Both the position numbers and the translations under genes were made by a program. A stretch of 64,000 nucleotides of DNA, taken from Heligmosomoides polygyrus polygyrus (lineage: Eukaryota > Nematoda > Chromadorea > Rhabditida > Heligmosomidae). Location of the stretch: positions 28,273,899-28,337,898 of the forward strand of contig OX377205.1 in the NCBI GenBank assembly GCA_947396885.1, written 5' to 3'. The notes under the pieces are model-generated. The model did not search any database. It had not been told where the DNA came from and saw only the letters and a list, made by a program, of their open reading frames with translations. Position 1 is the stretch's first letter. Each line of letters begins with the position of its first letter. This document shows positions 25,701 to 37,700 of the stretch, one piece after another.

Positions 25701-28700
25701 TATGCAAACATTCGTCTTGAATGCATTGATTTTCTCTTATTGGGCTATGTTTTGAGCATTAAGATGAAATATGTTGCACTCGACGATTCTCCAATCTCAG
25801 ACTGTTGTAATGAATGCGTTGATTTACCTGAATCGTTGAAGCAAGCGAGTCAAAAACGGCAACAAAAAACTGCCCAAGTTCGACTTTCGATGTCTTGGCA
25901 TAGCGCTGTTTAATTGCTAGTGTTTTTGTTATAGCTGTTTGCCGCGATTGCTATTCAGTTTACGTTTCGGTGAGTTTCGCCTTCTTCAGAGCCTGGAATA
26001 GTCGGAAACATCTGCAACACTACCAGCCCAAGCGTCATTTCAAAGTACAGGGTACTATTCTTAACGAAAATAGAGAGACGACCCGACTCCGCAGCTTTTA
26101 ATGGACGACTAACCTTTGGGTGGATGCGAAGCGGACCACCAAACACCCGCAGATGGACGTAGACGTGATTGAATGTGCTCCATCCCCGAGACCAACCGAC
26201 TTATTCAGACTGCGGATAAAGATCATGAAGATCGAAACTCATGAGAGTTGTGCGAAGGGTGCCAACTCTTGTGTTACAACAAGGAACTCCTCCTTCCGGT
26301 TGAACCGCCGAGAACTCATAACTGCGATCCAAAGCGCAGGGTGATTAAGTCGGGTGGTCTCTGCGATGGAGCTCATTCACCCATGTCTACCTCCATCTGC
26401 GAGTTTTGGGGGCCGCTTCGACATCCACCCCAAAGCGTCCATTAAAAACTGTGGTCTCGGGTCGTGTCTCTATTTTCGATGAGACTAGTACCCTGTACCT
26501 TAAAGTGATGTTTGGGCTGGCAGTGTTGTAGATGGTACCGGGTATTTCAGGCTCTAAAGAAGGTGAAACTCGCCGAAACCTAAGCCGAATAATATTGGAT
26601 AACAATCTTGGTGATCGGCTATAACAGGAACACTAACAGGCAATAGAAGAATAGCAGCAGGAATCCTTGAAACTTTTTCGTAAATACAGGATTTGGAGGG
26701 TGGCACACGATCAGGTCACGAGCACCTCCAGTAGGTTGCAGTGTTTCTTAGAATATGTCGTTAATGTCGCCTATATGAAGCTGTACTGTATAGGGTAAAG
26801 CAGAAACAATCGCAAGGACGCACAGTTTTGCAGTGCGCTACACTTCGGAGGGAGACTTGATCTTGCGGTGGCTAGAGCAAAGCTAACGGCTATGAAAAGG
26901 ACACACGGTTGCTTCCTCGCTCTCTAGGCTTCTACTCTAATTTCTACTAACAGTCACTTGAGCATTGCGATGTGTTGAAGGAGGAGTATAGCCTATTTTT
27001 GCAGTCCAAGATATGTTCAAAAACACAATGATGAGTTAACGCTTTTTTACTACAAGTTTTACTCTGTTGGTGAGGTACTCTGCTTATACAGATTTCTGGA
27101 TAAAACCTCGAAATCGAAGGATTATTTAAACCCTGAAAGACAACTCAGTTTGATTTTAAACGCCTCCGTCATGAGGAGAAAAATATTGTTTCTGATTTTA
27201 AAATAGTGTTCGTTCAAATCGATTGAAAAGTGTCCAGCTTCAAAGTCGTATGGCATAAAACATCATCATATTCTAGCCTGCGACCAGTGCACAGCTCTGA
27301 CGAACACCGGAATGACGTGCCCAACAGGATTCGTTTGCACAGCGGCTGCCTCTCAGTCAGGTTAGCTGAATGCCCACAATTCATGCCATGAAGTAGACGA
27401 AGAGCAATAACGAAACCTGACTGCTATGTATCAGCAGAGAAATAGTAGTGAGAACAGCGCTGGCATGCAAGCACTGGATATTTTGGCTGCCTAGCCGGTT
27501 AGAGCTTCAAGCATTATTTGTATTACCATTTCTTAGTTCGTTAACACTAGCGTGGTGATTCACGTCGCCGTTGCTGAGCTGTCGAGTTGAGTTTGCCTTT
27601 TGCTTCTTGAAGTTCTAAAGCGACGAAACTGACTGCGGCTTATAGCACTTCCGGGAGCAATGCTTTAATTTGAGAACTTCGCCAGGGTCGGAATCATAGT
27701 GTCGACTCATTGGCGGAATTCCACGTACAGCTCGTTTCAGGACAGTGCCCTGTTATGACCTGCTCAGAGGGAGAAATGAAGGCGAATCCGGGAAACGTCG
27801 CCGTCACTTCGTTGTCCTGCGACGGCACAGCACAGTGGATCGACTCGCAGTCAGCCGTCTACACTGCGGCGCAGTGCGAGTCGTGTGGGTGCTTAGTTCC
27901 TTGAAAATTTTCAGCTGCAGCGATGTCTCTGCTAAGGCCAGAAATACGAAGGTTGAAAAAACCATGTCTTTGGAGTGTGCCATGCATTCAGCGTTGTTGT
28001 AATATAGAAGAATATCCTCGCAACCCCTAGACAACGACTTATGCGGGCGATCTGACAGCGATGTCTGTGTGTCCTCTAGCCGACGCCCTCTACCTAGTAT
28101 GCCCATTGCGCCGTACGAAATATGATGCGCCGTAGATCGACAGATTCTTATATACATATAAACTCTAAACAAGCTCGACTATTTCCGCCATGCATGAATG
28201 CTGAAAACTTTAGAGTGAAACAGGAGGCCCGAAAACATAGTGCTCCTTTTCAATAGCTTTTTAGCAACCCCCGTTGTAAATTTGTGCAATTTTTGTATTA
28301 GTGAGTTTTGATAATACCCATGTAACAGCTGATAAATTTTTTTATGGTACAGTGCACTTTTCTTAACGCGATCAAAACTATTGCTAGCACTGAGAGTGGA
28401 CCTTGATTTACCCAGGCCAATAAAGATGTTAAGCAAATCAGGGCCCAATAAAATTGTGCAACTACAGGCGACAGTATGCAGCTACAGTATTTAGCCAAAC
28501 GTCGACATCCTCAAGGTATGTCTCGTGTAGACCGGATCTTGATGTGATAATAATGCTTACATGTTTCCTCCATTCGCTTCTTGGCTGTTAGCCAAGCCAA
28601 GAAGCGAATGGACGGGACGCTAGTGGGAAGCGTCCATTGCCACTAGCGTCCCGAATCATTTCAGGGTTCGGGACATACATACCCAGCTCATCGAAGCCTT

Positions 28701-31700
28701 CTACTTCTTCGCCATTTCCGCCATTCCCCTCTGCGGATGGGAGAACACAGATTTGATTATGACCTCACCATCCCAAGTGGGTGTGTAGGCCAAATCCTAA
28801 ATATCCCCTCTCGAATACTTCATGGAAACAGAATGCGTGGCAAATCCCGAAAAGGAATCAACTAACGCCGATCTTAATACTTTTTATTTTTATTGTAAAT
28901 ATTACAGATGAGTAATTTCAGCATGCACCCAATGCGCTGCCCCTACCAATACAGGAATGCTGTGCCCCAAAGGATTGTTATGTGTACCTGCCCAGGAGCG
29001 AGAGGGTGAGTGAGGTCATCAGAAAGATAACCAGCATCAGTTTATGTTACATAAAAGAATAGGGAAAGATGCCGACGCTGCATTGGAGATCGAAATGTGG
29101 ATAATACAAGAGGAGGAAAGTTCCTTCGACAGTGACTTCGGCACTGCTACTACATATGTATTGTACATACAACACGCTTCAGATGATTCATCTATACTGC
29201 CAAAGTACACCTGCGCTCTTGCATATTCCAATTGCTTCAAATGGTGATATATTTCAAGTTTTCGAATTCGAATAAATTCAAACAACGCGATTTTTCTGTA
29301 AATTCGAAATCGAATTCATTCGAATTTAAGATTTCTTGAATTCTCGAATTTGTGTACATTCAAAAAACGCAATTTTTCGAAAATTCTCATTGCAATATTC
29401 AAATTCGAATAACAATCATTTCAATACCTATTAGTTGATAGTTCATTCGAGCAGAAGTGTTTACCAAGTCTTGAGGAACCGGCTGCTGGCAAATGCCTCG
29501 TGGTCATTCACGATGGTTTAAGCATTTCTGAACACACTGCCCCACAAAGCGCACTACAGCGGGAGATCTTTGGTCCGGCCTAATATGTGATTCACAGCAG
29601 GATAAGGATGCGGCAGCTTAAGTAACCTTCCAAGACTTTCATGTTTTTTATTTTGTGTTTACTTCAAACACCGATTTGTAGGGTACTATATCTGCTTATC
29701 CTAGTTCATAAGTATTTCTCTTGCTTCATTTCGTTTTCGATTCTCCAATTCACCCTTTTCGACAGAAAGCACTCTGGTTACCGTACCAAAGAATGTGAAG
29801 AAGGATCGCCACCTGTGGTGCGATTCTTTTCGATCCTGCTAACATCTGTCCGGCCTAATGTGAATCAGCGCTGCTGAAAAGTTGATAATGTGTGCAGATC
29901 TTTTTTCTTCAGAAGATCCTTACCCAGTCGGTGGGAGGCCACCGAACTGATAGTGCCTAACAGAAAAGCTTCTCCTGCGAGCTGTAGAACATTGTTTGAA
30001 TAGATATTCGCCAAAAAAATGTGCAGCAGCGACGTGAAAACTGTTATAATTCTCGTCTTCATAGATTATTTTGGTCAAGCTCAAGTTTGCTACCTATGAC
30101 ATTCGTAGGCAACCCTCGATTTCTAAACAAGTCCTTTGGGCGCAAGGCTCTCTAGCATTATCAAGAAACTATGCGTGACTACAGTGAAGTTTTCCAGTGC
30201 ATTGCAAGTGCTCATCTTTACTTAAGCTTTATTAACTTCAGGACAATGCTCGGAAATCTACTGCGCTAGCGGAACACTAACAGGAAACGCCGACCGTACC
30301 TCTCTGACTCTGTTGACGTGCAACACTGCAGGGGCCTGGGTGGATACGCAAGCCGCCACCTACACGACTGCACAGTGTGAAACACGTGAGATCGCATTTG
30401 CAATAGATTTGTTCCGATGGCTGCGTGAGGTGTGAAGTCAGCTACCAACACCTCCTTTAGCCTGTGACCAGTGCACGAGTCTGCTCAACAGCGGTATGGC
30501 TTGTCTGTCTGGATTCCGATGCAAGGCGGTGCTCACAAGGACATCAGGTAAGTGAGCTCACGCTCATCTCATTAAGGGCCATGAATGAACTAATTCGCGT
30601 GTTGGTTCAGGACAATGTCCTGAGGTGTACTGTGACACTGGTCTAATGACGGCAGGAAGCGGACGAACAACAGTGACCCAGCTGTCCTGCAATGGTTTGT
30701 CTCAATGGGTCGATCCGGCAGGAGCCGTCTATTCGGTTGCTCAGTGCGAAACCGGTTCGTTCTGAAGCAGACTTCCCTTTTGCCACTTTTGAACATACAG
30801 AAGAACCACTGGTACATGTCGCGAACATGCGCAGCAGAAGGAGCAGCGGGGCGTTCCCGCACCTCTCGCTGTGCATGTTCGCGACGTGTGCCTCGTTGCT
30901 TGTACCAAACAACTTGTTTAGCAACCACAACCTAAACTGCGCCATACCGTTCCAGGCTGTACATGTCCTGCTCTGCCAGTCGCAGCCTCGCCCAGCCGCC
31001 TCTTCCCAACTCGCGGGCGTGATTTGGATGCAGGAGATGGCGGCTGTTCTACCCTTTCTGCGGGATGCTCAGAAAATGAGCGATACAGGTGCCTGATTTA
31101 TTCTGAGAAAGAGAAAAGCACGCCGCAGAGTGCCCCAATAATGGCAGCGCTATTCAAATGAGCCTTTAGCCCTTCTAACTACAGTGACGCCCTTTAGCTT
31201 ATTTCAAAGGGCAGGAAAGCGAAAAAGCGAGTAACTATGGGTCGGCATTATACTGAGATCGCTCCATGTATGTGCTTGTTCAACGTACATATCTCAATGT
31301 TCACTTGATCGGTAAATAAATTTCTGCAGCTAAAGACGGTGAAATTTTTAGGCGTTATTCTATGTGAGGAAAGCTTAATTTGAGCAACAACTTCTTGGGA
31401 GGGGGTGTTCGTATCGGCTGGTTGTAGGCGCCGCTGCCGCGCGCCGAGGGGGCCATATCTGCGGCGTCATCCCCTTCGCCATACCCTCACGCTGTGACAC
31501 CCGTCGCGCGCGCGGCGGACAACGGTCCAACGGAGGCGCGCCGGTCGACCAGATTTGCTGGGACAGCAGTCAATAAGGCGTTCAAAGGGGTTATAAAGCC
31601 AGGGTCAAGATACATGTTGGTGCGAAACAAACACAGCTCTACATCAGAATTTCGAGCTCTACCTAATGAGCTCTACTTCATGCTTAGCAATGCTACCGTT

Positions 31701-34700
31701 GATGAGAAATTCTTCAAATTTAAAACTGAAAAATAATTCTTCACAAACCTGCTACAAAGCTGTAAAAGGAATGTTTCCAGACTAAAATTTCACACAGAAT
31801 TCAACTACGTCGTCTAAATACCTTCTAGATGAACTCATTTTTGAAGAAAAAATGTGTGTAACACACCGTTGGAGGTATGTCTGCAAGCCATCATTCTACG
31901 TACGTAGAGTTCAACCACGAAGTTCACAAATACAGGTGTCTCAAAAAATGTGTACACTGCTTGAAAGGTGATGACTTTGCTCAATGTAATTACTCAGGTA
32001 CTGAAGAGCTTGATGGCTTATATGAAAGCTTTAGAAAATGGAAATTTTCTGAGAAATGAGCGGTATGGATTGCGCAATGCACTCGTCTGAAACCTAGCAT
32101 TTTATACTCGATTGATTGTTTTCGCTAGAATACTTGTTATAATTTCTCCACAAAGTGGCCGTTTCTACTGATGTGAGCTTCTTTGAAAGCTTGATAGTTG
32201 AAAAGACACTACGGCTTGCGAAAAATGCAGGGCATCCTAAAAAATGCATGGACTATTTGGGTGGCTCTAACATTTGTGCTAGTGTAGCTTTTGAAGATGT
32301 TTGAGACTTATATGAAAGCAAAGCACAGGGGAAAGAATTTTTTTGGCGTGTAAATAGACAAGATTGCGCCATGCAGTCGATTGAAACATTGCATTTCAGA
32401 CTCGATTTATTACGCATGGGTTGACGGCTTGTTAAAATCCTGTTAGTATATGTGCTTTGCTTTTTACTGGCCGCACTAACATGTGCTGAGCCTTTTTTTA
32501 ATGTTTAGAAATTTACAACTACGTGGTGAGGTAAGTTTTTTTTTATTGCACAATTTAAAGATCTCGCAATTGCTCTAATAACTCTATCTACATATTTTAG
32601 CCCATAACAAGAGTCATCCCCGGTTCTAGGCTTTTCTTCGAAGAGAAGTAGTGTATCCTGAAGTGCCACTGGAGGTTCGAAAACACCGTCGAAGTGCGTA
32701 GGAGATTCAGCGACACTCTGTATTGACTGAAGAATAGAGAATTGGTGCTACTTCACTATATGGTCTATCTACAGAACGGCGGTCCTCTTCATGTGTCACC
32801 TCATCGCAGTGGAGGGGTGAACATCACTTTAGTGATGGCTAACAGCACAATCAGTCACGCAGTATGCGAGGCTTTGTCGTGTATGGCGGCTGTCCTGCAT
32901 CCCTGGCCAGGAACATGTGAGCAACCAGATCATCGCCATGGCTCAAACAACTAAACCCGCGCCCCAGTCCTCCACGCGCCGGAGGTGGTCTTCTACAACG
33001 TCGGTTGAATCGACCTCCGGCGAGGGGCCATATAATCTCGGAGTTAAACTATCAGGACGTCATTGGAATCGGACATCTGGCAACCCCTTCCCACCACGAC
33101 ACGGAAACTGCCTATTCATCTGGACTTACAACTGTCGTACGACCGCATCTGGGCAGGATCTTCGGACACCGATTTACAGAAGTTGCAACATCAAATACGA
33201 CGTTATCGCCCTGCAGGAAACGCTTGTCCTCGTCTTCGTGGATTATCGGAAAGCGTTTGACTCTGTGGAAATCAACGTCATGCTGAACGCGCTTGTGCAT
33301 GCTGGTATATCATCGCCCTACATCAGCGGCACTCAAGGATGCCATGAAGGACTTGAGCTGGGTCGATAAAGGCTACCTTGTCGACGGTAAACGGATCAGC
33401 AACCTTCGCTTCGCCGACGATATTGTTCTGATCTCTACCAGCACGGCAGAAGTCGAGGAAATGATGAACGAGCTCAATGTGGCAGGTATGAAGATTGGAT
33501 TGGACATGAATATACCCAAAACACAATTTGTAGTCAACCAGTGGTGTGACACGGGACTCGTAAGGTTAAATGGAGTCGCTCTGCAACAGGTCGACTCCTA
33601 CGTCTATCTGGGAAGATAGCTGAACATGGGACGACCCCGCTCCTGAAATCTCCCGCAGAAGAGGAGCAGCATGGGCAGCCTTCAGTTCGATTCGCAAAAT
33701 CACCGACCAGGTCAAAGACTACTGCTTCAGGGCCTCGATATTCAGCACCTCTGCACTGCCTGCTATGTTTACGCGACGGAAATCTGGCCCGACAAAAAGG
33801 CAGTCGCCAGAGTAATGGAAACTACGCATCGTGCACTGGAGAGATGTCCTTTGAGGACAAGCCTTCGTCAGCAATGGCAAGACGGCCCACGAAGCTCGTA
33901 GCTAAGGGAGAAGTCGCAATTAGCAGATCCACTGCAGTACATGAAGAAGTCCAAATATCGCTGGGCCGGACACCTGCTTCGGAAGGGCGATAGATGGAGT
34001 CTCCTTGTCACAGAGTGGCCTCCGATAGACCATAAAAGGCCACTGGGACGACCGCCAACGCGATGGGCAGATTCATTCTCAAGACCTTTCAGAGAGCGGA
34101 GTCTGCCTTACAGGATGCAAGCAGCCAAAGATCGAGCGATCTGGAAGAGTTGTGCTCACCGCTGAGAAGACCTCCAGTAAACAAAAGGACTATCAAAGTA
34201 AAGTAAGTAAGGACGGCGGTAAGCAAGGGTTGATTATTAAGCATGATTAATCCATGATTAGCATGATTGATGATTAATACTCCTGGAGGCACTGCCTCCA
34301 GGGCTTGGTAGCAGCGAGCAAGGAGCGATTAATATTCATGACCTCAACCCCTGGAAGTACTACCTCAGGGCTCGCTGGCAGCAAGCAGGGACCGATTAAT
34401 AGGCATGACCTCGACCCCTTGGACGTACTGCCTCTAGGTGTTCGAGGTATTATGGGAGGGCAAAGAAAGACTATATGTGTTCAGAGACCTCGATTATTGG
34501 CAGAAGTTTCAGACCGTTGAATGACATCCACAAACAATCAATAATTTGATCAATATCCATTGATAGCGATCGAAACTTCAAAAGCGCACTTCAGATTCGT
34601 GTTCAGCGAGCACACACACACACATCTCTTTTATATGTAATATGATAGGGTATCAACTTCGTGATTGAATTCTGCGTACAATGTTGGCTTGGAGACATGC

Positions 34701-37700
34701 TCCTAACGGTGTGATACACACTATTTTTTCTTCAAAAAAGAGCTCATCTAGAAGGCATTCAAACGACGCAGTTGAATTCGATGTGAAATTTTATCCTGGA
34801 AATATGCCTCTTACAGCTTCGTCGTATCAAAATTTCTAGCGATGTCCGTTCCTCCACGTGGTGCCGCTGGAAACTGCTCGCTTTGCGGTCTAAGCGAAAC
34901 ACGGACAGTCGAGTGCAGATCACATGGTTGATGACGTTACGTAAGTATCCAGATAGTGCTACGGCGTCCGCGGGAGCTGACGCGCACTCGCAGAGCTTGG
35001 CGAGTGTGTGAAGTATGCGAGAGTCCCTGATGTCCCTTTTCTAAAGCGGACCCCGCTACGAAGCGGGACAGACGCTGAAGAAGAAGAAGCTATGTTTGTT
35101 TCACACCAACATGTATCTTTACCCTGGTTTTGTAAACCCTCTGTCTGAACATCTTATGGACAGCTGTCCCAGCAAATCTGGCCGACCTGTGCGCTCCGCT
35201 CGTCCGTCGAGACGCCGTCGTGGGGCTGCCGACGACCGACTTCGATGGGCCGTTGTCCGCCGCGCGCACGACAGGTGCCACAGCGTGAGCGGAGACGGCG
35301 AGCAGCGGGATGACTCCGCAGGTATGGCCTGAGCGCGCAGCAGCGGCGCCCATGACCAGCCGGTACGAACGCTACGCACACCTATTTCTTCATGCAACAT
35401 TCCTTGTAAACAGGCGCTGACTTGCCGCCGGTAAACTTTTTACTGCAAATTTTTATCGCGGAAATTAGCCGGTAAATTCCGGTAAATTCGGTAAATCCGT
35501 TAATTTCTTTTAAATTAATATTCCCTCAAAAACAATTGGTTTTAAGCGGCGGTAATGAAAAAAAAAACGTGAAGCTTTTCACCGAAACATCATCACGTTG
35601 CGGGTGGGGTCGAGGGTTCGATTCCGATGGTGTGGTTTCTGCATTGCAGGGTGCACATCTTGCGTTTTTGCCACCGTAAAGTGCTTTTCTGTCAGACTAG
35701 GTGTTATATTCGATTTCGAACCCTGATTTCAACCTTCTGTGATGCGATTTCACTTCAAAACACAAGTCACACTAATGAATATGCAGTAAACTGTTTAACA
35801 GTTGTGGTAACGTTCTAGGAAACACGCGAAGCAAAGCAGCTTCTGCCACCAGCAGCAGCGGATAAATGCCAAGGAAGAGCAGCCGGAAGCTTCCTGGCAG
35901 GACGTGTCCACAGGCACTTCATCGAAGGCGTAGTCCGCCGGTGTTGAGAAGTGCCCCGGATGTGTGTCCACATATCCAGTTTCCACCCACCTATATGTAA
36001 GCAACAAGTCCCGCGTTTCTTTCGAGAATGCGTGGTTGGCTCTTCGGCAGCACCCTTAGCCATTGTCCTCCTTGACAGCTGACATGGGTTCAGGATCACG
36101 AGAACCTCGTTTCCGAGGTGCCTGCTGGAAAATAGCTTAAGCTGATGACAATACCGCCAGGAGCGACGAGCCTTTGGCAGCCTCTCGACGTATACTTCTT
36201 CCGGCTTTTCAAACGGTTCATCCGGCGAATTCATGAACATGTGCTCCACTTCCGTACGGATTTCAACTGTTTCTCAAGAGACAATACTTAGAAGGTAATC
36301 AAGAATCGCTTCGGACCAGCTTACTTGATGTTTAAATTTTTAAGGCAATTTTCAAGGCATCCGTCCTTGCAGGTGGTCAGTCAGACGTGTAGGCAATTCT
36401 GCGCTCCGGTATTCCGAAGGTACTTTGCATACGCGTGGGTGGCAGCTGGATATGTGGATACACATCCGGGGCACTTCTCAACACCGGCGGACTACGCCTT
36501 CGATGAAGTGCCTGTGGACACGTCCTGCCAGGAAGCTTCCGGCTGTTCTTCCTTGGCATTTATCCGCTTCTGCTTGTCAGAAGCTGCTTTGCTTCGCGTG
36601 TTTCATAGAACGTTACCACAACTGTTAAACAGTTTATTGCATATTCGTTAGCGTGACTTGTGTCTTGAAGTAAAATCGCAGCACAGAAGGTTGAAATCAG
36701 GGTTGGAAATCGAACATGACACCTAGTCGTGACAGAAAAGCACTTTACGGTGGCAAAAACGCAAGTTGTGCGCCCACAAGATGCAGAAACCACACCGCCG
36801 GTATCCTCGACCTCGCACCAGCAAGTCGGTCACGCTAACCACTGGACCATCCAGTCGCTGCCGCCCTAGTGGCGCGCTCTTCCAGTGAATGCGCCGTCTC
36901 GCTTCAATTAGGAATTAATCAATTCCTAAGTTCTAGCAATGATTGAAACTCCAAACCTTTTGCAGGACTATTTGTGGGCACGATAAGGGCATTCCAGACG
37001 TCAGTTTTGCGTTATCGGCCCGCACTGAAGCGGTACAGTTTTTTGCCATTTTTGACCTACCCAGAGGTCCGCAGGAAATTTGGAAACCACTATGGTGGTT
37101 CCCAGACAACGCACTGCAATCCTATATAGGTCGCTTTGAGAAACTCCACGGTGACCTCTTTGACCTTCCTCGTGAGATCGGTAGTATGTTTCCTTCTCCA
37201 TTCGATAGATAGGAACATGATTTTGTACGAAAAAAGTCGTTAAATTTTCCGGTAAATTAGGGAATTCACCGGAAATTTTCGTTAAAAGAATTTATCGCGA
37301 AAATGCCGGTAAATCCGTTAAACCGGTGAATCGTTAACCGAAAACGCACACCCTTGCTTGTAAAGCTTCGAGCCAGAAGTGGTTCACTGAACTGAATTAT
37401 GAAGTACGCTGGGATCAAGGGAATATTCGGGTATTTTTTTATATCAACTGCACCTGCAATAGACCAGTTTTCAGTAAGTCGGCTCCTTTTTAGTGTATTC
37501 TACATCACATTTTCCATACAAGACGTATTTCCCATCGAATACGCAAGATTTTCACTACTGCTGGCGTAATCCAATCCGCAATAGCTTCTGTTGCGAAAAA
37601 GTGTTAAGCAATGCCTTAGAAAAGAGATACCTTTACTCGAGAAGTAATGAAACCGCCCCGGTGTATTTATTCAGGCCCAAAATTTTAGGCGTTATTTGAG

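Larger units (their letters stand above)
31395..35390. repeat. Large inverted pair flanking an RTE-B insertion
   Basis: The block at 31395-31880 recurs inverted at about 34660-35390: CAGGGTAAAGATACATGTTGG/CAACATGTATCTTTACC, GGCGGACAACGG/CCGTTGTCCGCC and AAGGCATTCAAACGACGCAG/GACGTCGTCTAAATACCTTC all match in mirror order. No coding gene is recognised in the arms. Confidence 0.55.
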
